Assembly (NCBI GenBank): GCA_963662155.1
Contig: OY759262.1
Span: 12,861,282 to 12,925,281 of the forward strand
Source: Lamellibrachia columna
Taxonomy: Eukaryota > Annelida > Polychaeta > Sabellida > Siboglinidae
DNA length: 64,000 nucleotides
Direction of reading: 5' to 3'
Part shown: in pieces, positions 1 through 12,671 of the stretch
How the letters are laid out: each line of letters opens with the position of its first letter
Numbering within the stretch: the stretch's first letter is position 1
The notes under the pieces: model-generated
What the model was told of the DNA's origin: nothing
Seen by the model: the letters and a program-made list of their open reading frames with translations, nothing else
The model's database searches: none
Program-made: the position numbers and the translations under genes

Positions 1-998
1 GTGTGACTTCCATACACTCGCCGATTACATGGCAAAGGAAATTTCACCAAGGAAGACTATCTTGATTTTTCAACATTTCCATTTTCACTTTAGTTAATGC
101 TTGAACAAGCATTAACTAATTTAATAGTTTGTCTGATGATTTCACAAAAACTACATACAAAAGTTGCACAAACGAGCTAGCATGTTGCAGTGAATACTAG
201 ATAGGTTTGGTTTTTCGCAAAATTAATTTGAAATGAGACTAAACATTTTTTTTTATTAATTAAGCACCTTTAATAAAGGGTCAGCAATTTTCAGGTACAG
301 TTGATTACATAATACAGGCATTCAGTTAAACGTGAGAACAACTGACTAATTTCTACCAAATGTAAAAACTAATTCAGTTGAATTCTGAGTATCCCATAAT
401 AGGTTACACTTACATCTGAGCAATTAGCTTTTCACTCAATGTGTGAAAGTAAAATTGGGTTTCCCTCACCTCACCTCTTTTATGTAGAGAACTTCATTTA
501 AATCTTTGGGTAGTGAGCTATCCATTGTGGTAGTTAAATGGGCTTGATTAACTCACATTGGACACTTTTTTCAATTCAGTTCTTTAATTCATACACAAAT
601 ACACATAATGATACATATATAGGTGCATATAGCATGGACAAAGGTAGTCTAACATAGCACATTTTATTTAAATAGATTCCATACATTGACAGATCAGCAT
701 CAATTTTTAAGTAACTCTGCCATACATATGGGTAACCATACATAGTATGTTGTATATAAATACAGATACCATTTGACAGAAAATTTGCTAAACATAAGTT
801 GTGCAACTAATGAAACTTTCAACCATTTCAATGTTACATACAATTCTTAATTTTGGTTTAAATAAAACTTTAAAATAAAAACATAACTTGGCCTCACTGT
901 ACAGTATTTCTGTTGTGTATGTAATAATGTGTGTAAGCATGGACATACAGATGGACAGATACTAGACTTTACTTTATGAACCATTGTGTTTATTCCAG
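1..998. other. 5' flank or upstream intron of the SLC46-type gene
   Basis: No coding exon is recognised. Positions about 108-250 resemble the dispersed repeat seen again near 19.4 kb and 48.9 kb. The stretch ends in an acceptor (ttattccag, 990-998), so a non-coding first exon probably lies further left, outside the window. The 576-806 minus-strand open frame has no family features. Confidence 0.5.
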
Positions 999-1013
999 GC
1001 ATTCAAAGACACC

Positions 1014-2172
1014 ATGATGAAAGAGAGTCAGCAAAACACAACTGCCCCCAGCACAGACGAGCTTGACAATGCTGACCTGTCGGACGTTGAATTAAAGAAG
1101 ACAGATTCTCCACAGATCCCAGTTTCTTCCCATCTTGTGATGTTACTTGAGCCTATCATGTTTGTATATGCCTTGTACATTGGCGCAATCTCTCCTCTCT
1201 CAGATCAGTATGTCCGTGCCAAAATTTCAAAAGACTACAACTTAACTGTTGACTATGCGAACAATTCAGGGGATAGTTCAGGTTATTGTAGTAATAACAG
1301 CAATCGTCACATGAATGATGAAATAGACTCTCAAGCGTCTTTGTGGATTCTCTACTCAAATATTGCCTCACTTCTTCCTGGGATTGTGTCCTTGATACTA
1401 CTCGGATCTTACAGTGATAGAGGAGGAAGAAAGGTTGCCATTATCGTACCGCAAGTTGGTGCATTAATCAGATGCATTAGCGTCCTTGCTATCATCTACT
1501 TTGATTGGCCACTTTTCGTTATTGTCATTGGGGCATTTCTGGAAGGTTTAACTGGCGGCATTTCAATGGTTATTTCAGCTGGGTTTTCGTATGTGGCCGA
1601 TATCACATCAAACAATAGATCTTTTAAAATGACATTTCTTGAAAGCTGTTTCGGATTAGGAACAATGGTATCGCAGGTTGCCGCTGGGTATCTGATTGCT
1701 AGCCTCGGATACTTTTACCCATTCCTCATTCTGGCCATCATAATCCTGTTGGATCTTGGCATTGCTACCTGCTTCCTGCCAGAAACAGTTACAAGGGATC
1801 CAGGCGCTCGATTCTGGTCACTTGGACATTTCCGTAAAGCCTTCAATTTGTACTGCAGAGACAATGGCACTGGCAGGCGATGGAAACTATTGTTGAGTTT
1901 GTCTATTGTGTTTTTCACTTGCTTAGTTACATTGGGACGTACAGATGTGCAAATATTCTACCTGCTTGATGTTCCATTCTGTTGGAGCCCAGTACTTATT
2001 GGCTACTTCGGTGCAATGTTCATGCTTATTGCTGCTCCAGCCGCAGTGTTGATGACCAAATTGACACAGTCAACATTTGGTGACAGTGGACTTATGTTAA
2101 TAGGGACTATTTCAGGAGTAGCCTACCAGGCCGTGATGGCTTTCAGCGTCACCACACTCCTTGTTTTTATGG
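1014..2172 (+). CDS. SLC46: SLC46-type transporter, coding exon 1
   Basis: The exon begins at 999 after ttattccag; coding starts at 1014. It encodes residues 1-386, about TM1 to TM9. The donor is GTAAGT at 2173, phase 1. The frame stays open into the intron to 2246, but that extension leaves the family pattern and is intronic. Confidence 0.9.
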
Positions 2173-5100
2173 GTAAGTTTAACTACTATTTGTGCATTTT
2201 GAAACGAATGCTTCAGCCTCATTACTTTGCTCTTAAGTTATTGTAGTGCTTCTCAAATATATGGTAAAAATTCCTACCCCTCCTCATGATCATGTGAGTG
2301 TTGTGTTTACAGTGTCTATGTCATGGACTGATCATATTAATGTTGTGTTTGCAGTGTCGGTGCCATGGAGTGATCATGTGGGTGTTGTTGCTTTTGTCCA
2401 ATGTATGTCATGTATTGATCATGTTAGTGTTGTGTTTGCAGTGCTTATGTCATGGACTGATCATGTGGGTGTTGTGTTTCTAGTGTCTATGTCATGGACT
2501 GATCATGTGAGTGTTGTGTTTTCAGTGCCTGTATTATGGACTGATTATGTGAGTGTTATGTTTGCAGTGCCTATGTCATGGACTGATCATGTGGGTGTTG
2601 TGTTTCTAGTGTCTATGTCATGGACTGATCATGTGACTGTTGTGTTTTCAGTGCCTGTAGTATGGACTGATCATGTTAGTGTTGTGTTTGCAGTGCCTAT
2701 GTCATGGACTGATCATGTGGATGTTGTGTTTCTAGTGTCTATGTCATGGACTGATCATGTGAGTGTTGTGTTTTCAGTGCCTGTATTATGGACTGATTAT
2801 GTGAGTGTTATGTTTGCAGTGCCTATGTCATGGACTGATCATGTGATGTGTTTGCAGTGTCTATGTCATGGACTGATCATGTGAGTGATGTGCTTGCAGT
2901 GTCTATGTCATGGACTGATCATGTGAGTGATGTGCTTGCAGTGTCTGTGTCATGGACTGATCATGCGAGTGATGTGTTTGCAGTGCCTATGTCATGGACT
3001 GATCATGTGAGTGATGTGTTTGCAGTGTCTATGTCATGGACTGATCATGCGAGTGATGTGTTTGCAGTGCCTATGTCATGGACTGATCATGTGAGTGATG
3101 TGCTTGCAGTGTCTGTGTCATGGACTGATCATGTGAGTGATGTGTTTGCAGTGTCTATGTCATGGACTGATCATGTGGGTGTTGTGTGTGCGGTGTTCTT
3201 GTCGTGGACTAATCATGTTGGTGTTGCTTTTGCAGTGTTCTTGTCGTGGACTGATCATGTGAGTGATGTGTTTTCAGCGCCAGTGGCAGGGGCTGCATCA
3301 AATCTTGTGGCACCAATGGTCCGTGCCATCAGCTCAAAACTGGTGAAACGAGAGGAAGAAGGTCAGAATCTACTTTGAGAAAGGGTGGGAGAGAAGCAGT
3401 ATGACAAAAAGAAGGGAGTGTGATGGCCAGTGAAAGAATAACGCAGGCCAGAAGAGAAATGTGATATCGCTAAGATTTATAATTACCTGGAAATCTTCCC
3501 CAGATTTGCAGAATTATGCAGTTTTGGTCACAATAATTTATCTTCCAAAACGACTTCCGGGAGTAAGATAGGGTGTAAACTATGTTTTCGAAAACAACTA
3601 TATGATCGGTCAATTTCAATGTAGATAATTTTATCAGACCAAAACATAAATTTGATCAGACCAAAATTCTTGTGGATCCCCCTTTCACTAGCAAACACAA
3701 TTTGTTATACATGTATGGATATTAATATGCCTGTTTCCTGAATTGGCTTTGGTATTGGGAGTAACTGGAACTAACAGTCCCATACCTGTCTTCTACATGC
3801 ATTAACTTTGCATTTTAACAATAATAATAATAATACACTTCTATGGAGCCTAAATCATTGGGAACCAGAGCTCAGAGGCGCAACAAACCAGAATCGTTAA
3901 ACAGTATGTCATGAACAGTTAGTCGTTTACCATAGCTACTCAACATTACGTTTCATTCTTGTCTGTTTCCTCTTTGCTACAGTTTGTATTTCTGCCTCAT
4001 CATCAATGTGAGTTATGTGACAAATGTAGATCTGTTATTTGCAGGTGCATTGTTTGCGACCATAGCTTTGGCTATAGCACTTAGTGTGCTAGTGGGCCAG
4101 GTCATCTTCAACAACATCTATTCAGCCACAGTGTTTGTGTGGGCGCCGCTGACGTTCCTCGCCATGTTGGGAACACTCTGCTTCACCTCACTACTTGCTG
4201 TGTAAGGGTGTACTATCGTATGTAACACTCTGCTTCACCTCACTACTTGCTGTGTAAGGGTATACTATCGTATGTAACACTCTGCTTCATCTCATTACTT
4301 GCTGTGTAAGGGTATACTATCGTATGTAACACTCTGCTTCACCTCACTACTTGCTCTGTAAGGGTATACTATTGTATGTAACACTCTGCTTCACCTCACT
4401 ACTTGCTCTGTAAGGGTATACTATCGTATGTAACACTCTGCTTCACCTCATTACTTGCTGTGTAAGGGTATACTATCATATGTAACACTCTGCTTCACCT
4501 CACTACTTGCTCTGTAAGGGTATACTATCATATGTAACACTCTGCTTCACCTCACTACTTGCTCTGTAAGGGTATACTATCGTACGTAACACTCTGCTTC
4601 ACCTCACTACTTGCTCTGTAAGGGTATACTATCGTATGTAACACTCTGCTTCACCTCACTACTTGCTCTGTAAGGGTATACTATCGTATGTAACACTCTG
4701 CTTCACCTCACTACTTGCTGTGTAAGGGTATACTATCGTATGTAACACTCTGCTTCACCTCACTACTTGCTCTGTAAGGGTATACTATCGTATGTAACAC
4801 TCTGCTTCACCTCACTACTTGCTGTGTAAGGGTATACTATCATATGTAACACTCTGCTTCACCTCACTACTTGCTCTGTAAGGGTATACTATCATATGTA
4901 ACACTCTGCTTCACCTCACTACTTGCTCTGTAAGGGTATACTATCGTATGTAACACTCTGCTTCACCTCACTACTTGCTGTGTAAGGGTATACTATCGTA
5001 TGTAACACTCTGCTTCACCTCACTACTTGCTCTGTAAGGGTATACTATCGTATGTAACACTCTGCTTCACCTCACTACTTGCTGTGTAAGGGTATACTAT

Positions 5101-8100
5101 CGTATGTAACACTGCTTCACCTCACTACTTGCTGTGTAAGGGTATACTATCGTATGTAACACTCTGCTTCATCTCATTACTTGCTGTGTAAGGGTATACT
5201 ATCGTATGTAACACTCTGCTTCACCTCACTACTTGCTCTGTAAGGGTATACTATTGTATGTAACACTCTGCTTCACCTCACTACTTGCTCTGTAAGGGTA
5301 TACTATCATATGTAACACTCTGCTTCACCTCACTACTTGCTCTGTAAGGGTATACTATTGTATGTAACACTCTGCTTCACCTCACTACTTGCTCTGTAAG
5401 GGTATACTATCATATGTAACACTCTGCTTCACCTCACTACTTGCTCTGTAAGGGTATACTATCGTATGTAACACTCTGCTTCACCTCACTACTTGCTGTG
5501 TAAGGGTATACTATCGTATGTAACACTCTGCTTCACCTCACTACTTGCTCTGTAACGGTATACTATCGTATGTAACACTCTGCTTCACCTCACTACTTGC
5601 TGTGTAAGGGTATACTATCGTATGTAACACTCTGCTTCACCTCACTACTTGCTGTGTAAGGGTATACTATCGTATGTAACACTCTGCTTCATCTCATTAC
5701 TTGCTGTGTAAGGGTATACTATCGTATGTAACACTCTGCTTCACCTCACTACTTGCTCTGTAAGGGTATACTATTGTATGTAACACTCTGCTTCACCTCA
5801 CTACTTGCTCTGTAAGGGTATACTATCGTATGTAACACTCTGCTTCACCTCACTACTTGCTGTGTAAGGGTATACTATCGTATGTAACACTCTGCTTCAC
5901 CTCACTACTTGCTCTGTAAGGGTATACTATCGTATGTAACACTCTGCTTCACCTCACTACTTGCTCTGTAAGGGTATACTATCGTATGTAACACTCTGCT
6001 TCACCTCACTACTTGCTCTGTAAGGGTATACTATCATATGTAACACTCTGCTTCACCTCACTACTTGCTCTGTAAGGGTATACTATTGTATGTAACACTC
6101 TGCTTCACCTCACTACTTGCTCTGTAAGGGTATACTATCATATGTAACACTCTGTTTCACCTCACTATTTGCTCTGTAAGGGTATACTATCATATGTAAC
6201 ATTCTGCTTCACCTCACTATTTGCTGTGCAAGGGTATACTATCATATGTAACATTCTGCTTCACCTCACTATTTGCTGTGTAAGGGTATACTATCATATG
6301 TAACACTCTGCTTCACCTCACTACTTGCTGTGTAAGGGTATACTATGACATGTAACACTCTGCTTCACCTCACTATTTGCTCTGTAAGGGTATACTATCA
6401 TATGTAACACTCTGCTTCACCTCACTACTTGGTCTGTAAGGGTATACTATCGTATGTAACACTCTGCTTCACCTCATTACTTGCTGTGTAAGGGTATACT
6501 ATCATATGTAACACTCTGCTTCACCTCACTACTTGCTCTGTAAGGGTATACTATCATATGTAACATTCTGCTTCACCTCACTATTTGCTGTGTAAGGGTA
6601 TACTATCATATGTAACACTCTGCTTCACCTCACTACTTGCTGTGTAAGGGTATACTATGACATGTAACACTCTGCTTCACCTCACTATTTGCTCTGTAAG
6701 GGTATACTATCATATGTAACACTCTGCTTCACCTCACTACTTGGTCTGTAAGGGTATACTATCGTATGTAACACTCTGCTTCACCTCACTACTTGCTATG
6801 TAAGGGTATACTATCATATGTAACACTCTGCTTCACCTCACTACTTGCTCTGTAAGGGTATACTATCGTATGTAACACTCTGCTTCACCTCATTACTTGC
6901 TCTGTAAGGGTATACTATCATATGTAACACTCTGCTTCACCTCACTACTTGCTGTGTAAGGGTATACTATCATATGTAACACTCTGCTTCACCTCACTAT
7001 TTGCTCTGTAAGGGTATACTATCATATGTAACACTCTGCTTCACCTCAATACTTGGTCTGTAAGGGTATACTATCGTATGTAACACTCTGCTTCACCTCA
7101 CTACTTGCTGTGTAATGGTATACTATCGTATGTAATACTCTGCTTCACCTCACTACTTGCTCTGTAAGGGTATACTATCATATGTAATACTCTGCTTCAC
7201 CTCACTACTTGCTATGTAAGGGTATACTATCATATGTAACACTCTGCTTCACCTCACTACTTGCTGTGTAAGGGTATACTATCATATGTAACACTCTGCT
7301 TCACCTCACTATTTGCTCTGTAAGGGTATACTATCATATGTAACACTCTGCTTCACCTCACTACTTGCTGTGTAAGGGTATACTATCGTATGTAACACTC
7401 TGTTTCATCTCACTACTTGCTCTGTAAGGGTATACTATCAAGATTTAACAAGACAAGATTTGCCATCCAAGCCAAAGGCCCAGATGGCAAGTGGACAAGG
7501 AAGCCATTGGCTTATCGAGAGTCCAACAATGTTCATCTACTTATAACCTGCCCTCCTGAGATGTGTCAACCTTGTTTTTAAACGTATTCACGCTGCTAGC
7601 AGTTACACAATCTGTAGACAATTTGTTCCATTCATTTATTGTCCTCTGTGAGAACGAGTGCTTCCTGATGTCCAATCTACATTGATCCTTTACTAATTTT
7701 ACCTCATGTCCTCTAGTTCTGCTATCCTTCTTGAGTGAGAAAAACATATTTCTATCAATATTTTCATACCCATTCAATATCTTAAAAACTTCAATCTGAT
7801 CTCCTCTTAACCTCCTTGTCTCTAGAGTTGTTAAACCACATTCTTTCAGGCGTTCTTCATAACTAAGGTCTCTAAGTTCCGGAATCATTTTAGTTGCTCT
7901 CCTTTGTATGCGTTCAAGCGTATCTATATCCTTCTTACGATATGGTCTCCATGCTTGTATACAGTATTCTAAATGAGGTCTAACTATTGCTTTATAAAGA
8001 GGTATAATTAACTATTTTCCCTTGTATGTTATGTTTCTTCTAATCAATCCAAGAATTTGATTACCCTTTGAAGCTGCAATACCACACTGCTCTGAAACTT

Positions 8101-9414
8101 TCATATCAGCGCTTATTGTAACTCCTAAGTCCTTTTCTTTTACAGTAGTACCCAGAACAGTATCTCCCATTTTATAGTTTACATTCAAGTTCCCATGTCC
8201 TGTATGTAGGCATTTACATTTCCCAAAATTGAACAGCATCTGCCATTTCTCAGACCATTTCACTAATCTGTCTAGATCGTTTTGTAAATGTTGTTTATCA
8301 CCATCAGTATTAACCTTTCTAAACAGTTTTGTGTCATCCGCAAATTTCAGTACGTTACTTGTTATACTGTCGTCCAAGTCATTGATATATATTAAGAATA
8401 ATATAGGTCCTAATACTGATCCTTGAGGTACCCCACTCAAAACCGATTTCCAATTTGAAACTTCTCCATCTACTACAACTCGTTGTCTTCTGTCAGTCAG
8501 CCATTCTTCTATCCAGTCAGTTATGCTATCCCCGATACCATGGGCTTTTAATTTAAGTAGTAATCTTTGATGTGGCACTTTGTCAAAAGCTTTCTGAAAA
8601 TCTAAGTAGATAATATCTACTGGCGATCCCACGTCTATCCACTTAGTGATTTCTTCCAAAAAACATAACATATTTGTTAAGCATGACCTCGCTTTAAGGA
8701 ATCCATGTTGAGATGAATTTAATAATTTATGCTTAACGAGGAAGTCCACCATATGGTCTTTAATTAACCTTTCTAATAATTTACAAATCACTGACGTTAA
8801 ACTCACTGGTCTGTAATTTTCTGACTTATTTCTCGAACCCTTTTTAAATAATGGTATGATGTTTGCTTCTTTCCATTCAAACGGAACAACTCCCTCTTTT
8901 AATGACAAGTTGAATACTCTTGCAAGTGGTATACTGATTTGTTCTACTGTTTCCATTAGTAATTTTGGAGGAATCCCATCCACTCCCGGTGATTTGTTAT
9001 CGTATGTAACACTCTGCTTCACCTCATTACTTGCTCTGTAAGGGTATACTATCGTATGTAATATATATATTATTGTATCAATGGTTACATACTTACTAGT
9101 AATTACACCGACTGTTAAACTAGGATAAATCAGGTGTCCCACCTGTTTGCCTTGAGCAATATGCAATTAACTTATTTTTTATATTGACATATTTGCTGTA
9201 ATGTGAACTATGTAATTAGCTTATCATTAGTTTCTTGAAAGCAATTCAGCATTGTTTAATTAGACCAGATGGAAGTCGGTGTGTAGGACATGCGAGGTAT
9301 GCTTTTATTCACTCTGTGTTCTTGCTTTTCATTTCCAGGGTGTTTCTTATTAAAGAGAAGTTGGAAAAGAGACAGGCAGCCAACAGTGATGAGGAAGCTC
9401 TAGTCAATTCATAG
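1014..9414 (+). CDS. SLC46: SLC46-family (proton-coupled folate transporter-like) MFS transporter, complete, 4 coding exons
   Basis: Membrane transporter of the major facilitator superfamily. Joined exons are 1014-2172, 3278-3361, 4045-4201 and 9339-9414, which give 491 residues and a stop; all junction phases (1, 1, 2) agree. Seen: a hydrophilic N-terminus, TM1 near residues 41-62, a loop with N-x-S/T sites (NLT, two NNS) as in SLC46 proteins, MFS motif A GSYSDRGGRK at 131-140, hydrophobic segments throughout, the ISSKLVKREEEG motif after TM8-9 that corresponds to the SLC46 'SKLV..EEQG' element, and a charged C-tail ending EALVNS. The start is the first of two ATGs, in context CACCATGATG, 15 bases inside the exon. 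SLC46A1 carries folates with protons and SLC46A3 is lysosomal; the substrate here cannot be read from sequence. Two introns are invaded by minisatellites. Confidence 0.9.
2173..3277 (+). repeat. 42-bp minisatellite in intron 1 carrying acceptor- and donor-like sites
   Basis: From about 2285 to 3277 there are roughly 24 copies of a 42-bp unit with core catggactgatcatgtgagt followed by gatgtgtttgcag. Each unit ends in an acceptor-like tttgcag, then 23 bases, then a donor-like GTGAGT. The last unit supplies the real acceptor of exon 2 (gtgttttcag at 3277). Because 42 is a multiple of 3, long open frames run through it; they are not genes. Confidence 0.93.
3278..3361 (+). CDS. SLC46: SLC46-type transporter, coding exon 2
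   Basis: 84 bases between ttttcag and GTCAGA, phases 1 and 1. It encodes the loop and start of TM10, including RAISSKLVKREEE, the most diagnostic SLC46 segment in the gene. Confidence 0.9.
3362..4044 (+). other. SLC46-type gene, intron 2
   Basis: AT-rich intron of 683 bases, apart from a short (aat)n run near 3820-3834. It ends in ttatttgcag. I see no other element in it. Confidence 0.7.
4045..4201 (+). CDS. SLC46: SLC46-type transporter, coding exon 3
   Basis: 157 bases, phase 1 to phase 2, encoding the last two membrane segments (FATIALAIALSVLVGQVIF and FVWAPLTFLAMLG...). It ends CTT GCT GT before GTAAGG at 4202. The last 31 bases of this exon and its donor are the template of the 52-bp array that follows. 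Confidence 0.9.
4171..7440 (+). repeat. 52-bp minisatellite copied from the exon 3 end plus its splice donor (about 62 copies)
   Basis: The unit is the terminal exon segment acactctgcttcacctcact, then acttgctgtgtaagg, then a short intronic linker. The first unit is the exon itself. Copies differ by single bases (gctgtg/gctctg, tatcg/tatca). Almost every copy keeps a GTAAGG donor. In the exon frame each later copy reads GTG TAA or an equivalent stop, so reading past the first donor ends the protein at once. Confidence 0.95.
7441..8999 (-). mobile_element. 5'-truncated CR1/jockey-like LINE with broken reverse transcriptase
   Basis: On the minus strand the reading starts inside the RT domain at about 8999 (SPGVDGIPPKLL) and shows the usual order: NYRPVSLTSVICKLLE, YLDFQKAFDKVPH, the GVPQGSVLGPILFLIYIND turn and the catalytic FADDTKL box. 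An in-frame TAG at 8012-8014 interrupts it. The same frame continues after the stop with LYKAIVRPHLEYC and the C-terminal domain down to about 7541 (IRKHSFSQRTINEWNKL). The 5' part (endonuclease, ORF1) is absent. The element lies inside the 52-bp array, which resumes at 9000. Clade assignment (CR1 against L2/jockey) is inference. Confidence 0.88.
9000..9060 (+). repeat. Last unit of the 52-bp array beyond the LINE
   Basis: One full unit plus a partial one, with the same donor GTAAGG, directly right of the LINE. It then runs into an (at)n tract. This shows the LINE inserted into a pre-existing array. Confidence 0.9.
9061..9338 (+). other. SLC46-type gene, end of intron 3
   Basis: AT-rich sequence with no recognised element, ending in the strong acceptor cttttcatttccag. 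Confidence 0.7.
9339..9414 (+). CDS. SLC46: SLC46-type transporter, last coding exon
   Basis: After cttttcatttccag. The phase-2 junction makes V, then VFLIKEKLEKRQAANSDEEA and the end LVNS with TAG at 9412-9414: a charged cytosolic tail normal for the family. The 5.1-kb intron before it holds the 52-bp array and the LINE. Confidence 0.85.
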
Positions 9415-11334
9415 ATGTCCTCATTCAATGAAATGTGGCATCCTGGGTATGATATTTTAAAAGTGTGTTATTATGTGGCGAACCATCGTATATACATATA
9501 TATGCAGTAAATATTGTGAACAGTTGTAAGATAAAAGTTTTAAAATGTTGAATTTTATCCAGTTTCCGGGGTGTCATTATGCTGATTGTTCCGATAGGCT
9601 TACAGCGTCAAGGGACCACTGGTTAAATTATAACTATTATGTATCGCATGCTGGAAATGATTTCTGTCAGTTGTTATATGATTTACCTGTTGGTCTGTAG
9701 TTGATAACATTCCTGTTATCAAGGTGGCATTTTAATTAGCTGTCCCCATCGCCATTTGGGAAAGTCTGTATTGGAGATAATCTTGGTAATACTTATAATA
9801 ATTATGTGTAGCCAATGTTTTTATTGATTATTTAATTCTAGGTGGAAGAGTTGTAATCAAATGGATGTCATACTCAATGTGGATGTGTTGTAGTTTCTGC
9901 AGTCAAGGTTGCTTTCTTTTTAGTGCATGCAGAGGTCAACACAGAACATTACCCTGCATTCTACTGTAGTCACATGCTACGTTCATATTATAACATTATC
10001 ATTAAGTATATTTACAAGGTATTTGACTTAGGTGTAAATCTCAGTTAACAAAGATCTGGCGGTATTTCAGTGAACACTGAAATATATGGAAGTCTACGAT
10101 ACTGACACTGTTGCATACTTCAGGGAGAATGATAACTGAGGCTGATAGATCTGTTGTATGTACCAAATGTGTACATTGAAGTAGGAACAATGAACTCTAA
10201 TGGTTGTGTTATCAATTTCAGTTGAACACATTGTATTTTAGATAGATATTTATGGATTACAAAACTTTGCATGTTACATTAATCAACTATTCAGCAACAG
10301 TTCATATATTTTAAATTTTATCACAGTAACAGTAATAATATAATTGTGCGTTACCCGATACCACTGTTGCTTCTAAATTGCCACCCATTGTTTTACTCGG
10401 CAACAGTTTTGCAGCAGATTATTAATATTCTTTTTTATTATACATGACATACTATTTCTGAAGACACCTCATAAATGAGACTGAACTGCTGCTGGTTTTA
10501 TATTGTTGGTGATGATGCTGATGTTTATTCTGGTACAAAATGTTCTTGTCAACTGCATGCTATTGCATTTGTTTTCTGTTATAAATTTGCATTTGTAATT
10601 TTCTGTATTATTTATTGGCTATTGCATAATGACTGTACACATCTGCCATTCGCTGTTATTTTATTAATTAATTTAAACTAAATCTGTGTCATATTGACTG
10701 CCTTAGTTTGTTGAGCATACAATTATACATTGAGCTCTGATCCTATGTATATGTGTGGCTGTGAATTAATGAAATATTGATGCCTAAATGTATGTATTTG
10801 AGGGCATATATCATAATGATCAATAATTCAGCTACAATGATGCACTTGATTCTATGCTTTAAATACTCATTATTTATCAGAAATGTTAAAAACACATTTT
10901 TGAGAATATTTATGGAAATAATAAAAAACTTGCAAACGATTATTAATATTTTGTTTCATATTATATACTCAGACCTGTCCATGCAGGAACATATGGCATG
11001 GGTACTAGATACACACAACAGCCACTATAGTCAGTGGCTTTGTGCCTCAGACTCGGTGTTCTCATTGCATTCTTGTTTTGTCCTGCATAAATTGTTTAGT
11101 TAACTAAATTAATTTCTCATTGCCAGAAGTGTAGAAGCTTTGGGGCTGATTTCACGAGTGTTCTTATTTCTCATAGTATCATCGTATAGGTGTATGTAGG
11201 TTCTGATACAGAAATAATTTCATTAAGTCTGCGTTTTTCCCACTTATGTAAAATTATTCTAAAATATACATGCCTTGTAAAGAATGTGTGGTTCCATCTG
11301 CCCAAATGCCTCCTGAAAACACTACCTATATTCC
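9415..11334. other. 3' UTR and intergenic DNA after the SLC46-type gene
   Basis: AT-rich, no gene seen. Short open frames at 10475-10681 and 10777-11103 have no family features and biased AT-rich codons. A possible polyadenylation signal (aataaaa) is near 10919; it is not certain that it is used. Confidence 0.5.
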
Positions 11335-11655
11335 TCATCACGCGGTGGTCGAGTGGTACAGCGTCGGACTTTCGGTCGAGGGGACCGGGGTTCAAAACCA
11401 CCTGTGGCAGAGTGTCGGACTTTTCGGTCGAAGGGACCGGGGTTCAAAACCACCTGCTGCCGTTTCAAAACCTGGGCAAATTTGTTCACCCCGCTTTGCT
11501 CGTGTCTTTCGGAAGAGACACTAAAAGCCATTGGTCCCTTCTACCTGGTGTCTATGCCAGGGGAAGTAAAAGATCCCACACGGGGTAAATGTGTAACCTG
11601 TTGTGGACTCAGAGTGGTGGTCTCTATCTCTAACCCACCAATTCCCGGCACGTGA
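11335..11655 (+). mobile_element. tRNA-derived SINE with duplicated tRNA head
   Basis: The head reads ggtggtcgagtggtacagcg (A-box-like) and then ggggttcaaaaccacc (B-box-like). The half with the B box is repeated about 50 bases on (gtcggacttttcggtc ... ggggttcaaaacc), so the head is 1.5 units long. A non-tRNA body follows to about 11655. The Pol III promoter-like boxes support a SINE; the family is not identified. Confidence 0.7.
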
Positions 11656-12671
11656 GAGGCGCCGAACAACAGAATCATCAACATAATGATGTTGGCCGTT
11701 TAATGGAAGAAGAATCCAAGCTGACATTTACTGAAATAAATCCAATTTCACTGTACTGCAATATCATTGTGTGTCAACTTGCACGTAGACCAGCCCACTA
11801 CACAGTCACAAGCTACACAGTCACTGTTGAGATCGACAACGGCTCTGTGTACTTTTGAGAAACATCTTTATTTGCAAAAAACTATCTTCCAAAAAACAGC
11901 TCTACAGTCTTCTTATTTACATGGTTTGAGATACTGTCCTGTAAAATAACAGTATTTTTACAGATTGTAAAATAATCTCATTTGTATAACAAATATTTTC
12001 AACTACTGTGCAACGCTCATATACAACTATATCACGTATATCCTGCTGGGTTCATTGTTCTATATAATTAAATAAAAACAATGCAGGTGCTTTTCATGAA
12101 TGGAATGTTCCTATAAACATTATGGCTTATTGTACAACACCAGTGGTATTGGTGTCGTCTAGGGAGTGATGATTATTTCTTTATACTGGTCAAGAACCAG
12201 ATTATCTGCTGTGGTAAAAATGTATAAAAAAAATTAAATGTCACAATACTTGCTTTTCAACCCTTATGTATATAATAAAATCTGCTGATGATTACAATCC
12301 ATTACCTAAACACATTCGGGAACAATGTGTTGTTGACATTGAAATAATAATTTTGTTTAGAAGCAGATGTAGGCACTTTTCGTTGGTATTATTACTGCCT
12401 AATTGTTCGAAAGGTTTCACAAATTGACACTTAACCTGTTTTTTTTCAAAGAGCTGGCCGACAGATAAAGAACACTTAGGCTAGTTTTGCTCATGAACAC
12501 CAGGAGGCGTCATGTAAGCACATGCCGAGGAACCACATTGTCATCAGTCTGTTCTTGTTGTTCAGTGCGGCATACTCTGAGCTGTTGTCTCGTCTCCACA
12601 TTCTGGCCTCCTCTTGGCTCTGCGGACACAACCAATCATTAAAACGTATTACAACTACTTGTCTCATATTA
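11656..12671. other. Intergenic DNA between convergent genes, including the TTLL 3' UTR
   Basis: No gene recognised. For the minus-strand TTLL gene a possible AATAAA (tttatt on the plus strand) is near 11867. The rest is AT-rich with a few weak short open frames. Confidence 0.45.

Noticed and set aside
2246..3378. 212- and 176-codon frames after the first SLC46 exon
   Set aside because: They are the 42-bp intronic array; the second runs by chance into true exon 2.
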